The notes: generated by a model from the sequence alone, not told the origin. 64,000 nt of DNA from Photobacterium alginatilyticum (GCF_009910675.1 NZ_RSEJ01000011.1:116583-180582), one strand, 5' to 3'; counted from the first letter of the stretch, positions 42,839 through 52,633 are shown. Made by a program: numbers and translations.

Positions 42839-43135
42839 ATGTTGAATATCTACTGTCCTTACTGCGAAGAATACCGTGAGGAAGAAGAGTTTACCTATGC
42901 CGGAGAAGCGCATATTGTGCGCCCGCCGGACCCGGACTGCGTGAGTGACGAAGAGTGGGGGCGATATCTGTTCCATCGCAACAACATCAAGGGCAATCAC
43001 CGGGAAATGTGGTTTCATGCCACTGGCTGTCGGCTCTTTTTCAACGTGATCCGCAACACGGTGAGCTATGACATTGAGCAGGTATATAAACTGACAGATA
43101 CGCCACCCGATATCAGGGAGGACAAGCACAAATGA
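42839..43135 (+). CDS. soxD: sarcosine oxidase subunit delta
   Basis: A 98-residue protein. CPYCEEYREEEEF and the downstream HATGC carry the Cys/His ligands that bind zinc in SoxD. RNNIKGNHREMWFHATGCRLFF is the family signature. It is a structural subunit of heterotetrameric sarcosine oxidase. Its stop overlaps the start of the next gene by four bases (ATGA, 43132-43135). The ATG follows GAGGAG. Confidence 0.95.
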   Translation: MLNIYCPYCEEYREEEEFTYAGEAHIVRPPDPDCVSDEEWGRYLFHRNNIKGNHREMWFHATGCRLFFNVIRNTVSYDIEQVYKLTDTPPDIREDKHK

Positions 43136-46100
43136 CCCAGCCTAATCGCTTGTCTGCAGGAGGACGGATTGATCGTCGTAAATCATTGACGTTCTCGTTT
43201 AATGGTAAAACCTACTCAGGTTATCAGGGAGATACCCTGGCCTCAGCGCTGATAGCCAACGGCATTGATGTAATAGGGCGAAGCTATAAATACAGTCGTC
43301 CGCGCGGCATTCTCGGTTCGGGAGCCGAAGAGCCCAATGCTATCCTCCAGATCGGCAGCTCGCCTGCCACGACGATCCCTAATTTGCGTGCGACACAAGT
43401 TGAGTTATATGACGGACTGGTTGCCACCAGTGTCAGTGGCTGGCCGGATATCGAGCGGGATATGAAATCGGCCCTGGGCAAAGTCGGTGGCGGGTTGATG
43501 CCGGTTGGCTTCTATTACAAAACCTTTATGTATCCCGAGTCGATGTGGATGACGTATGAGAAATATATCCGTAAGGCTGCCGGACTGGGCAAGATTCCGC
43601 AGGCACGGGATCCGGATCGCTATGACAAAATGCACCACCATTGTGATGTCATGATCGTCGGTGGTGGTCCTGCAGGCCTGATGGCGGCAAGAAAATTGGT
43701 TGGTAGTGGGCTCAGGGTGCTGCTCGCCGATGAACAGCAGGAAATGGGAGGATGTCTGCTTGGCAACAAACAGGGCATCGACGGGAAACCTGCCGAAGGC
43801 TGGCTGGCGGAAACTCTGGGTTTGCTAGATAACGATCCGGATATTACTTTGTTGCCGCGCAGCACGGTATTTGGCTACTACGATCAGAACTTTCTTGGCA
43901 TTGTTGAGCGTCGAACCGATCATCTAGGCGAGTATCAATCGGGTGCCCGCCAGCGATTGCACCGGGTGCGGGCACGTGAAGTGCTGTTGGCGACAGGGGC
44001 GATTGAACGCCCGCTGGTGTTTGGCAATAACGATGTACCTGGCTGTATGCTTGCCTCTGCGATATCAACTTATATCAATCGTTATGGCGTGATCCCGGGG
44101 CAAAAATTGGTTGTGATGACAGCCAATGACTCAGGCTATCAGGCTGCGCTGGACTGGCATGCTGCCGGTCGTGAGGTGGTTGCGATTGTTGATACGCGCT
44201 CAAATAGCTCAGGGAAATACCCTGAACGGGCTAAAGCCGCCGGGATAGAGATATTCCACGGCCATGCCGTTATCAATGTGCGTGGTCATAAGCGGGTAAG
44301 TGCGGTTGAAATTGCGAAGCTTAAACACAATCTCAGCCAGGTTAGTCGAATTGATACCTGCCTGCTGAGTTGTGATACGGTAGCCAGTTCGGGCGGATGG
44401 AGCCCGAGTCTGCACCTGTCTTGTCATACTGGCAGCCGTCCGGTGTGGCGAGGTGACATTGCCGGTTTTGTTCCGGGCAATCCCGATTTGCTCTATGCAG
44501 GCGGGATCCAGGGACGTTATCAGTTATCGGAAGTGCTCGACGATGGCTGCAAAGCCGCGCAGGCCGTCGCCGACCGTCTACAGGTTTCGCTCATGTCGAC
44601 GCCATTTTTAGACCACCCAGAGCCGCCAGAGTTGCCGGAAGTTACAGACCCCGACGAAGCCGCGCCTATGGCGATTTACCATATCCCTCATCACTTCCCG
44701 ACAAGTCGGGCTCCCAAGCAGTTCGTCGATTTTCAAAATGATGTCACTGCCGCCGGTATCGAGCTGGCGGTTCGGGAAGGTTTCGAATCGATCGAGCATG
44801 TAAAACGCTATACCGCGCTGGGTTTTGGTACCGATCAGGGTAAAACCGGGAATATCAACGGAATGGCAATTGCCGCCAGGGCTTTGGGCCAGTCGATACC
44901 TGAAACTGGCACGACGATATTTCGCCCTATGTATACGCCGGTAACCTTCGCGACGCTGGCCGGACGGGATGCCGGGCACTTGTTCGATCCGGCGCGTTTT
45001 ACTGCTATGCATCGCTGGCACCTGGAACATGGTGCCGAGTTTGAGAATGTCGGGCAGTGGAAACGCCCTTGGTTCTACCGCCGGGGCAACGAGACGCAGC
45101 TGGAGGCGCTGAACAGGGAGTGTCTGGCAACCCGTAACAGTGTCGGGATCCTCGATGCGTCGACGTTGGGCAAAATTGATATTCAGGGGCCGGATGCTCG
45201 CGAATTTCTCAATCGAATCTATACCAATGGCTGGAATCAGCTGGCACCGGGTTGCTGCCGCTATGGGGTGATGTGCAAAGAAGACGGGATGATTTTTGAT
45301 GATGGTGTGACGTCTTGTATCGATGATAACCATTTTCTGATGACCACCACGACAGGCGGGGCTGCAGGTGTATTGCGCTGGCTGGAACTCTGGCACCAGA
45401 CTGAATGGCCGGAGCTGGACCTGTATATGACCGGCGTGACGGATCACTGGGCCACCATGACGATTGGTGGGCCGAACAGTCGCTCTGTGTTGCAGAAACT
45501 GATGCCCGAAGCCGATCTCTCGGACGCCGCTTTCCCTTATATGACTTGGCAGTCGCACTGTATTGTGGGTGTCGATGCGCGTATTTTCCGGATCAGTTTT
45601 ACCGGTGAGCTGTCGTTTGAAGTCAATGTAAATGCTAACTTTGGCCTGTATCTATGGGAACAGATCATAGCGGCGGGGGAAGAGTTTAATATCACCCCCT
45701 ATGGCACGGAAACCATGCATATTCTTCGTGCTGAAAAGGGCTTCATTATCGCCGGTCAGGATACCGATGGTTCGGTCACGCCGCAGGATATGAACATGGC
45801 GTGGATCTGCGGCAAGAAAAAAACGTTCAGTTTTATTGGCCGCCGCTCATGGCAGCGTAAAGATACCCGCCGCTCTGATCGCAAGCAGCTGGTCGGCCTT
45901 CAATGCACGGAGCCTGATGTGGTGATCCCCGAAGGTGCCCAGGCTGTGAATGATCCCGATGAGCCTGTGCCGATGACTATGGTTGGTCATGTTAGCTCAA
46001 GCTATTACAGCGCGGTGCTGGGGCACTCAATTGCACTGGGCCTGATCAAGGGCGGATTGAGCCGAGTAGGCGAATCGGTATTCTTCCCTCTGGCAGACGG

Positions 46101-46830
46101 CCGGGTATTGCAAGCCGAAATTACCGGTGGGGTGTTTTACGACCCTGACGGTAAGCGTCAGTCGGTGATCTCGGCACCCGCAACACAGCCATATCATCCG
46201 CCCGAAAATACCCGTTACGAGTCTGCGCTTTATCATGCCGAAAGGTACTATGCAGAAAGGGGCCATGCACAAAGGGAGAACAGAGAAACAGCTTCGAAAC
46301 CAAACGTAGTGCTGCATGAACGAAAAGGTTTGGCGCAGCATATATTGCGTGGGGGAGCTAGCCCATCCGAAGAAGAGAATGAGGCGTTCTATGACGACGC
46401 TGAAACCGTTCTCGGGTTGCCTCTGCCACGACAACCCTGCTCATCGATTGTCGGTGAAAAGATGCAGATCTGGTGGTTATCGCCTAATGAGTGGCTGATT
46501 TTGTCATCCGAAGACTTCTCGGTGGAAGCGAGGTTACGCCATCAGTTGTCGGGACATTTCTCCGTTGTCGATGTCAGTGGCGGGCAGTGTGTCATTGAAG
46601 TGTCAGGGCTGCAGGCACAAGCAGTACTGAGAAAATCCACTTCTTATGATGTCGATGCTCGTTCACTGCCCGTTGGTAAATGTGTCGGTACCTTGCTTGC
46701 AAAAGCGCAGGTGGTGCTAAGGCGTTGTGGTGACAATGAATTTGACGTTATTGTCCGGCGCAGCTTTGCCGATTACCTCTGGCTGTGGTTGCAGGATGCG
46801 AGTGAAGAGTATGACCTGACTATCGAGTAG
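43132..46830 (+). CDS. soxA: sarcosine oxidase alpha-gamma fusion
   Basis: A 1232-residue protein, about 230 residues longer than a normal SoxA. Residues 1-1000 are SoxA: an N-terminal 2Fe-2S-like/NAD region (SFNGKTYSGYQGDTLASALIANG), FAD motif VMIVGGGPAGLMAARKL, and a C-terminal aminomethyltransferase (GcvT-like) half that gives methylene-tetrahydrofolate. After a polar linker (about 1010-1035) the last about 195 residues are SoxG: LGLPLPRQPCSS, WWLSPNEWLILS, VDVSGGQCVIEVSG. SoxA and SoxG are normally separate genes. The join is a continuous frame with no stop, so it is a true fusion. It overlaps soxD by four bases. Confidence 0.92.
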   Translation: MTQPNRLSAGGRIDRRKSLTFSFNGKTYSGYQGDTLASALIANGIDVIGRSYKYSRPRGILGSGAEEPNAILQIGSSPATTIPNLRATQVELYDGLVATSVSGWPDIERDMKSALGKVGGGLMPVGFYYKTFMYPESMWMTYEKYIRKAAGLGKIPQARDPDRYDKMHHHCDVMIVGGGPAGLMAARKLVGSGLRVLLADEQQEMGGCLLGNKQGIDGKPAEGWLAETLGLLDNDPDITLLPRSTVFGYYDQNFLGIVERRTDHLGEYQSGARQRLHRVRAREVLLATGAIERPLVFGNNDVPGCMLASAISTYINRYGVIPGQKLVVMTANDSGYQAALDWHAAGREVVAIVDTRSNSSGKYPERAKAAGIEIFHGHAVINVRGHKRVSAVEIAKLKHNLSQVSRIDTCLLSCDTVASSGGWSPSLHLSCHTGSRPVWRGDIAGFVPGNPDLLYAGGIQGRYQLSEVLDDGCKAAQAVADRLQVSLMSTPFLDHPEPPELPEVTDPDEAAPMAIYHIPHHFPTSRAPKQFVDFQNDVTAAGIELAVREGFESIEHVKRYTALGFGTDQGKTGNINGMAIAARALGQSIPETGTTIFRPMYTPVTFATLAGRDAGHLFDPARFTAMHRWHLEHGAEFENVGQWKRPWFYRRGNETQLEALNRECLATRNSVGILDASTLGKIDIQGPDAREFLNRIYTNGWNQLAPGCCRYGVMCKEDGMIFDDGVTSCIDDNHFLMTTTTGGAAGVLRWLELWHQTEWPELDLYMTGVTDHWATMTIGGPNSRSVLQKLMPEADLSDAAFPYMTWQSHCIVGVDARIFRISFTGELSFEVNVNANFGLYLWEQIIAAGEEFNITPYGTETMHILRAEKGFIIAGQDTDGSVTPQDMNMAWICGKKKTFSFIGRRSWQRKDTRRSDRKQLVGLQCTEPDVVIPEGAQAVNDPDEPVPMTMVGHVSSSYYSAVLGHSIALGLIKGGLSRVGESVFFPLADGRVLQAEITGGVFYDPDGKRQSVISAPATQPYHPPENTRYESALYHAERYYAERGHAQRENRETASKPNVVLHERKGLAQHILRGGASPSEEENEAFYDDAETVLGLPLPRQPCSSIVGEKMQIWWLSPNEWLILSSEDFSVEARLRHQLSGHFSVVDVSGGQCVIEVSGLQAQAVLRKSTSYDVDARSLPVGKCVGTLLAKAQVVLRRCGDNEFDVIVRRSFADYLWLWLQDASEEYDLTIE

Positions 46831-46952
46831 CCTGATTCTCGAATAGCCCGCGACGTTTTTGGTTTCATCCATGTCGTAGATTGGAAATTCAAATTTTCAA
46901 TAACAGTCACATTTAAGGGGTATACCACCGCTAAGGGGACGAGGGCAAAGCC

Positions 46953-48290
46953 ATGACCAAGTATGATAATCGATTACTGCAAGCTCGCGCCGGAGTGGCG
47001 CGCCATGACACCAGCGTTGAACAGTCACATCGTCGCGTGCCGATCAATCTGCGCCAGTCGGGTCCCACACCCGTAGAAATGCTGATATCGACCCGGGTAA
47101 GGAAATCACCGTACTGGCATCTTTCGGTAGAAGCAGGATGCTGGCGGGCAACGGTGTATAACCGTATTTATCATCCTCGTGGTTATGTACGGCCGGAAGA
47201 CGGCGGCGCGATGGTGGAATACGACTCACTGGTCAACGATGTCACGATGTGGAATGTCGCCGTAGAGCGCCAGATCCAGGTGAAGGGTCCGGATGCCGAA
47301 GCCTTTGTTAACTATGTGATCACCCGTGATGCCTCCAAGATCAAACCGATGCATGGCAAGTATGTGATCCTATGCAATGACGAAGGCGGTATTCTCAATG
47401 ATCCTGTCTTGCTCCGTCTTGCCGAGGACGAGTTCTGGTTCTCCATCTCGGATAGCGATCTCGAAATGTGGCTGCGGGGGATCAATATCGCCAAGCAATA
47501 CGATGTCTCCATTGCCGAAATCGACGTGGCGCCGGTTCAGATCCAGGGACCGAAGTCAGAAGCGCTGATGGTGGATTTGTTTGGTGAGGACATCAAAAGT
47601 ATTCCTTACTACGGCCTGATGGAAGCTGAAATTGCGGGGTGCGATGTGGTCATTTCGCAAACCGGCTTTACCGGCGAGAGGGGATACGAAATTTACTGTC
47701 GCAATGTAACCGAAGACGCCGAGAAGCTGTGGTATGCCGTGTTGGATGCAGGGAAAGCCCATAAACTTCGAGTCATCGCGCCTGCTCACCACCGCCGGAT
47801 TGCTGCCGGGATCCTCTCTTGGGGGCAGGATATAGATCAGGAAACCCTACCGTTCCAGTGCAATCTGGCTTATCAGGTGCCGCGAAACAAAGAGGCTGAC
47901 TATGTCGGTAAAGCGGCTCTGGAAAAGGCCCGGGAGCAAATCGAAGCCGGGAACCCGCCTTTTGACCTTGTGATGGTCGGTATCGTTCTGGGTGGGGAGC
48001 CGATTACGGACTATGCCAATGACTTCTGGCTGGTTCACGGGCCGGATGGTGGCGATGCTATCGGGTATGTTTCTTCTCCTTGGTATTCGCCAGAGCTGCA
48101 GACCAATATTGCCCTGGCTCATGTTCCCTGGGCACAGCGGGATATCGGTACCAGGCTGAGTGTCTCGCTTCCGTCCGAATATGGCGGCAATGTGGTTGAT
48201 GCCGAGGTGGTAGAAGTGCCGTTCCGGCCGTCGGTCAACCCTAACTCGCGCGAAGTCGCCAAATCGCGTGGTAGTGATTTCGTCGACTAA
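46953..48290 (+). CDS. GcvT/DmdA-type tetrahydrofolate-dependent demethylase (aminomethyltransferase family)
   Basis: A 445-residue protein of the glycine-cleavage T-protein fold: an N-terminal region with GPTPVEMLISTRVRKSPYW, then the folate-binding core (VQIQGPKSEALM, SQTGFTGERGYEIYC) and a C-terminal barrel. Family members include GcvT, the DMSP demethylase DmdA and the O-demethylase LigM/DesA, all of which move a methyl to tetrahydrofolate. The next genes are MetF-like and fhs, the arrangement seen in ligM-metF-ligH operons. The substrate is unknown; dimethylglycine, betaine or DMSP are candidates. No closer assignment is justified. The ATG follows GGGCAAAGCC with a loose ribosome site. 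Confidence 0.8.
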   Translation: MTKYDNRLLQARAGVARHDTSVEQSHRRVPINLRQSGPTPVEMLISTRVRKSPYWHLSVEAGCWRATVYNRIYHPRGYVRPEDGGAMVEYDSLVNDVTMWNVAVERQIQVKGPDAEAFVNYVITRDASKIKPMHGKYVILCNDEGGILNDPVLLRLAEDEFWFSISDSDLEMWLRGINIAKQYDVSIAEIDVAPVQIQGPKSEALMVDLFGEDIKSIPYYGLMEAEIAGCDVVISQTGFTGERGYEIYCRNVTEDAEKLWYAVLDAGKAHKLRVIAPAHHRRIAAGILSWGQDIDQETLPFQCNLAYQVPRNKEADYVGKAALEKAREQIEAGNPPFDLVMVGIVLGGEPITDYANDFWLVHGPDGGDAIGYVSSPWYSPELQTNIALAHVPWAQRDIGTRLSVSLPSEYGGNVVDAEVVEVPFRPSVNPNSREVAKSRGSDFVD

Positions 48291-48314
48291 CGACCGATAA
48301 TATAGGGGCACGGT

Positions 48315-49226
48315 ATGAAGTGTGATGCCTACAAGAGCCTAGGAGGGGAAGGGTTCCGCGAACCTGATATGGAGTCCGATATTGAACCCCGTTTGTTTCA
48401 ATTGCTGGCGGAAGCCTCGCTGGAAGCGACGCCCAAGCAGGTATTGAAGCTTCATACTGTTCCTGACTGGCTGTCGGCGGGAACCTGGGTATATGTGCCT
48501 TTTTTGCCGAAAGGCCGATTTGAGGAGACATTTGAGGCGTGTGAGCGCTTGCTGTTATGGGGGATGGTGCCAATACCCCATATACCGGCTCGCGCTGTGC
48601 CGAGCGAAGCTTGTTTGCACCGATGGCTTTCATCCCTGACGCATATCGGTGTCTACAATATTCTGCTGATAGCTGGAGAGAAAAACCCACCGGCGGGACC
48701 TTTTTCCAATACGCTTGCACTGCTGGCATCAGGGGCGCTGGCAAAGCATCCATTGCGCGGCATCGGGGTTGCGGGTCACCCTGAGGGACACCCGCATGCA
48801 ACAAGCCTTGAACTCACCAATGCGCTCGCCTTTAAGCGAGAATATGCCGAAGCCAATCAACTCAATATGTGGGTGGTGACCCAGTTCTCGTTTGATGCCG
48901 ATATTTTTATCCAGTGGCTGCAGTGCTATCAGGAGATGCTTGGCAATTTGCCGGTATACCTTGGTATGCCTGGCCCCACTCAGCTTAAGAACTTACTTTT
49001 CTATGCCGCGCAATGCGGTGTGGTGGAGTCGGTTGCGGCGTTAAGACGTAACCTGAAAGCTACCCAGCTGCTAAAACCCTGGACACCGGATTTGCTGGTA
49101 CAGGAAATGGCTCGTTACCAGAGTATCAACCCTGATACGCCTTTCCAGGGCATCCATTTGTATCCGTTTGGCGGCTTGAAACAGTCCGCCAGATGGTTGA
49201 GGGGGCTCACTGACGATGAAAAATGA
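48315..49226 (+). CDS. methylenetetrahydrofolate reductase-like protein
   Basis: A 303-residue TIM-barrel protein of the MetF family: GTWVYVPFLPKGRFEET, ILLIAGEKNPPAG and GIGVAGHPEGHPHA (active-site region) match that family; FAD-binding residues are loosely kept. It would interconvert 5-methyl- and 5,10-methylene-tetrahydrofolate, here most likely oxidising methyl groups delivered by the GcvT-like enzyme upstream. It is about 25 bases after that gene, and its stop overlaps the fhs start. It differs from housekeeping MetF, so it is a cluster-specific paralogue. Confidence 0.82.
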   Translation: MKCDAYKSLGGEGFREPDMESDIEPRLFQLLAEASLEATPKQVLKLHTVPDWLSAGTWVYVPFLPKGRFEETFEACERLLLWGMVPIPHIPARAVPSEACLHRWLSSLTHIGVYNILLIAGEKNPPAGPFSNTLALLASGALAKHPLRGIGVAGHPEGHPHATSLELTNALAFKREYAEANQLNMWVVTQFSFDADIFIQWLQCYQEMLGNLPVYLGMPGPTQLKNLLFYAAQCGVVESVAALRRNLKATQLLKPWTPDLLVQEMARYQSINPDTPFQGIHLYPFGGLKQSARWLRGLTDDEK

Positions 49227-50982
49227 ACTCAATGTTGCCTTGGTTTCAACGGAGATAGCTTCTCCAGAGATAGTTTCGCCGGAGATCGTTCCACCGGATA
49301 GCTTGCCGCCTCCGGGGGCCCCTGATATTGATATAGCCCGCGCAGTGGCGCCGAGGCCGGTGATTGACGTTGCTGCTGAGCGGCTGGGCTTGCTTCCTCA
49401 TGCCCTGATCCCCTATGGCCACTACAAGGCCAAAATCGACATGGCGCAGCTGGATGTCAGTCATCAACGCGGCCAGCTGGTGCTGGTAACGGCAATGACG
49501 CCGACAACGGCCGGGGAAGGTAAAACCACCACCAGTATTGGCCTGTCAGACGGACTTAACGCCCTCGGGGTAAATAGTACTGTCTGCCTGCGTGAACCAT
49601 CGCTGGGGCCGTGCTTTGGTATGAAGGGCGGAGCAGCGGGGGGAGGAAGATCGCAGGCGATTCCCATGGAAGATCTCAACCTGCACTTTAACGGGGATTT
49701 TCATGCGATCACGGTTGCCCATAACTTGCTTGTTTCCCTGATTGATAACCATATCCATTGGGGAAATGAACTGGGCTTGGATCCCCGTCGGATCTGCTGG
49801 CGGCGGGTAATGGATCTCAATGAGCGGGCTCTGCGCAATATTGTCTGCGGGCTCGGTGGGACGGCTCATGGTGTCCCGCGTGAGTCGGGATTTGATATCA
49901 CTGTTGCCTCGGAGATCATGGCGGTGCTGTGTCTGGCCGAAGGACCGAAAGATCTCCAGAACCGCCTTGGTGAGATGATCATCGGGCGGCGCCGTGATGG
50001 CAGCGTCGTGACAGTACGCGATTTAGGTGCCGACGGCGCGATGACGGTGCTGCTCAAAGAAGCCATGATGCCTAATCTTATTCAGAGCCTTGAGCATAAC
50101 CCTGTACTGGTCCATGGCGGCCCCTTTGCCAATATTGCCCATGGCTGTAGCTCCCTGATGGCGACGCGAGCGGCATTGGCCCTTAGTGATGTTGTGGTGA
50201 CAGAAGCGGGTTTTGGTGCAGATTTGGGGGCCGAGAAGTTTATCAATATTAAGTGCCGTCTGGCAGGTTTGTCTCCGGATGCAGTGGTGCTCGTCTGCAC
50301 CGTAAGGGCATTGAAAATGCAGGGCGGAATTGAAAGGCTGGCTCTGGAGCAGCCGAATGTGACCGCAGTCGAAGCGGGTTCAGCTAATTTGCTGCGACAT
50401 ATCCAGAACATCCAGCAGTTCGGTCTGATACCGCTGGTGGCTATTAACCGTTTTCCAAGCGATAGCGATGAAGAGCTAGCCGTGATCCAGCAGTGTTGTC
50501 TGGCATCGGGAGCCCGGGTCGTGTCTGCCGATCATTGGGCCCGTGGCAGTGAAGGGGCTAAGGATATGGCGACAGCGGTCCTCGATCTGCTCCAGCAACC
50601 ACCGCCTAATGTCATACCGCTGTACGCTGATGATATGCCGCTGGACGAGAAAATTACGGCGGTGGCAACGCGGATCTATGGTGCCGGCGAAGTCCATTTT
50701 TCGACCAAGGCCTTGTCTCAGCTTGATGATATTCACCAGCTTGGCTTTGGTCATTTGCCTGTCTGTATTGCCAAAACACCTTACAGCTTTTCATCGGAGC
50801 CCGGAGTTTTGGGTGCGCCGATTAATCACGCTTTGCCTGTCAGAGAAGTTCGCTTGATGGCCGGAGCGGGATTTGTCGTTGTGATATGCGGCGACATCAT
50901 GACTATGCCCGGCCTGCCGCGTCATCCGGCGGCGCTGGATATCAGGCTGGATGAGCACGGAGAAATTACCGGGTTGTTTTGA
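49216..50982 (+). CDS. fhs: formate-tetrahydrofolate ligase with N-terminal repeat extension
   Basis: A 588-residue enzyme. TPTTAGEGKTTTSIGLSDGL is the ATP-binding P-loop (about residues 95-114), followed by REPSLGPCFGMKGGAAGGG and the formyl-THF ligase core to the end (MTMPGLPRHPAA). It converts formate, ATP and tetrahydrofolate to 10-formyl-THF; in demethylating clusters it can run backward, releasing formate and ATP. The family normally begins near residue 35. The first 34 residues hold a fifteen-base repeat (49252-49296) encoding SPEIV-like units. The ATG at 49216 overlaps the previous gene by 11 bases. Confidence 0.95.
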   Translation: MKNELNVALVSTEIASPEIVSPEIVPPDSLPPPGAPDIDIARAVAPRPVIDVAAERLGLLPHALIPYGHYKAKIDMAQLDVSHQRGQLVLVTAMTPTTAGEGKTTTSIGLSDGLNALGVNSTVCLREPSLGPCFGMKGGAAGGGRSQAIPMEDLNLHFNGDFHAITVAHNLLVSLIDNHIHWGNELGLDPRRICWRRVMDLNERALRNIVCGLGGTAHGVPRESGFDITVASEIMAVLCLAEGPKDLQNRLGEMIIGRRRDGSVVTVRDLGADGAMTVLLKEAMMPNLIQSLEHNPVLVHGGPFANIAHGCSSLMATRAALALSDVVVTEAGFGADLGAEKFINIKCRLAGLSPDAVVLVCTVRALKMQGGIERLALEQPNVTAVEAGSANLLRHIQNIQQFGLIPLVAINRFPSDSDEELAVIQQCCLASGARVVSADHWARGSEGAKDMATAVLDLLQQPPPNVIPLYADDMPLDEKITAVATRIYGAGEVHFSTKALSQLDDIHQLGFGHLPVCIAKTPYSFSSEPGVLGAPINHALPVREVRLMAGAGFVVVICGDIMTMPGLPRHPAALDIRLDEHGEITGLF

Positions 50983-51085
50983 CGGAAATACTTCATCGGA
51001 TGTCGCTATTACACAGTCCGTCAGGTGGCAATGACATATCGTTAATTAAGAGATTTGACGATAGCAGCATGCCGGAGGGGAATGT

Positions 51086-52066
51086 ATGTCGGATGCCGCA
51101 CAACTGCACCAAGAGTCAATCATTATTGATGGCCTGATCATTGCCAGATGGGATCGCGCCTTGTTCGAGGATATGGCAAAAGGGGGACTGACGACCGCCA
51201 ACTGCACGGTATCGGTGTGGGAGGGCTTTCAGGCAACCATGGATAATATTGTCGAGTTCAATGGGTTCTTTCGCGATCACCATGATCTGATCTGCCCCGT
51301 ACGTTGCACTGAAGATATTTATCTTGCCAAAGAGGAAGGCAAAACCGGGATCATACTCGGCTTTCAAAATGTACATGCGTTCGAAGATCAGATTGGCTAT
51401 GTCGAGATCTTCAAAAAACTCGGGGTTGGAATAGCGCAGATGGCCTATAACACCCAGAACCTGGTCGGCACAGGGTGTTATGAGCGCGACGGCGGGTTAT
51501 CCGGTTTTGGCCATGAGGTGGTTGCCGAGATGAACCGGGTCGGCATGATGTGCGATCTTTCCCATGTCGGGGCAACAACCTCTCAGGAAGTGATCCTGGC
51601 ATCGAAAAAACCAGTCTGTTACTCCCACTGTCTTCCGTTGGGGCTCAAGGATCACCCTCGCAATAAATCAGACGATGAGCTGAGATTCATCGCCGATCAT
51701 GGCGGCTTTATCGGGGTCACCATGTTCGCGCCTTTCCTGAAAAACGGTATCAATTCCACCATAGAAGATTATGTCGAAGCCATTGACTATATCGTCAATA
51801 TCGTCGGCGAAGATTGTGTAGGGATCGGTACCGATTTCACCCAGGGGCATGATCAGGCTTTCTTCGAGTGGCTGACCCATGACAAGGGTTATGCCCGACG
51901 GTTGACCCGGTTTGGTGAAATCATCAACCCTAAGGGGATCCGTACCGTCGGCGAGTTTCCTAATCTGACCCAGGCCCTGCTGGATCACGGCTGGCCGGAG
52001 AGCAGAGTGAAGAAAGTCATGGGAGAGAACTGGGTTAGGACTCTCAAAGCAGTGTGGGACGAATAG
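51086..52066 (+). CDS. renal dipeptidase-like metallopeptidase (M19)
   Basis: A 326-residue M19 family protein. IIDGLIIARWD corresponds to the DGHND metal site in weakened form, MMCDLSHVG and CYSHC carry the bridging residues, and GIGTDFTQG the C-terminal metal ligand. In Pseudomonas aeruginosa a homologous gene sits beside dgcA-dgcB and is induced by glycine betaine; its substrate is not known. The following gene starts one base after the stop. The ATG follows GGAGGGGA. The first metal motif (DG-x-x-x) is altered. Confidence 0.85.
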   Translation: MSDAAQLHQESIIIDGLIIARWDRALFEDMAKGGLTTANCTVSVWEGFQATMDNIVEFNGFFRDHHDLICPVRCTEDIYLAKEEGKTGIILGFQNVHAFEDQIGYVEIFKKLGVGIAQMAYNTQNLVGTGCYERDGGLSGFGHEVVAEMNRVGMMCDLSHVGATTSQEVILASKKPVCYSHCLPLGLKDHPRNKSDDELRFIADHGGFIGVTMFAPFLKNGINSTIEDYVEAIDYIVNIVGEDCVGIGTDFTQGHDQAFFEWLTHDKGYARRLTRFGEIINPKGIRTVGEFPNLTQALLDHGWPESRVKKVMGENWVRTLKAVWDE

Positions 52067-52621
52067 ATGCCAACATTACCCTACTTGACAACACATGCCC
52101 CGGAAGTGCCTATCGAGGTGGACAGTGAGACCGGCGTCTGGAGTACCAACGGGCTCCCGATGCTGTATGTTCCTAGGCACTTTTTTATCAATAACCACAC
52201 CGCAGTGGAAGAGGCTCTCGGGTCCGAGAAGTATGCCGAGATCCTCTATGCCGCCGGTTACCAATCGGCTTATTACTGGTGTGAAAAAGAATCGGAAACC
52301 CACGGCCTAGAGGGCGCAGAGGTGTTTGAGCACTATATGAAGCGCCTGTCGCAACGGGGCTGGGGCCAGTTTGTCATTGAGAGCCTGGATATCTCTAAGG
52401 GACGGGCCAAAGTGCGGTTACACCATTCGGCTTTCGTTTATCACTACGGCAAGGTTGATCGCAAAGTGGATTACATGTTCACGGGCTGGTTTGCCGGTGC
52501 GATGGATCAGATCACCCGGGGGATAGGCCAGCCGATAGAGACGGTTGCCGTCCAGCAACAGAGCGAGGCGCAGACAGGTTGTGATTACGGCCTGTTTGAA
52601 GTGATGCCCAGGGACAATTGA
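52067..52621 (+). CDS. DUF5943-type protein of the dimethylglycine cluster
   Basis: A 184-residue soluble protein: MPTLPYLTTHAPEVPIEVDSETGVW start, a central YQSAYYWCEKESETHGLEGAEVFEHYMKRLSQRG, and a C-terminal CDYGLFEVMP. Such proteins lie between the dipeptidase and dgcA genes in pseudomonads. They resemble heme-NO/4-vinyl-reductase-like folds; the function is unproven. It starts one base after the dipeptidase stop and ends 12 bases before dgcA, so it is cotranscribed. Confidence 0.8.
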   Translation: MPTLPYLTTHAPEVPIEVDSETGVWSTNGLPMLYVPRHFFINNHTAVEEALGSEKYAEILYAAGYQSAYYWCEKESETHGLEGAEVFEHYMKRLSQRGWGQFVIESLDISKGRAKVRLHHSAFVYHYGKVDRKVDYMFTGWFAGAMDQITRGIGQPIETVAVQQQSEAQTGCDYGLFEVMPRDN

Positions 52622-52633
52622 TAAGGAGTGGGG

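Noticed and set aside
46953..48290. Naming the GcvT-like gene dmdA
   Set aside because: The fold is shared by many demethylases, and no DmdA-specific feature can be confirmed; a generic call is safer.
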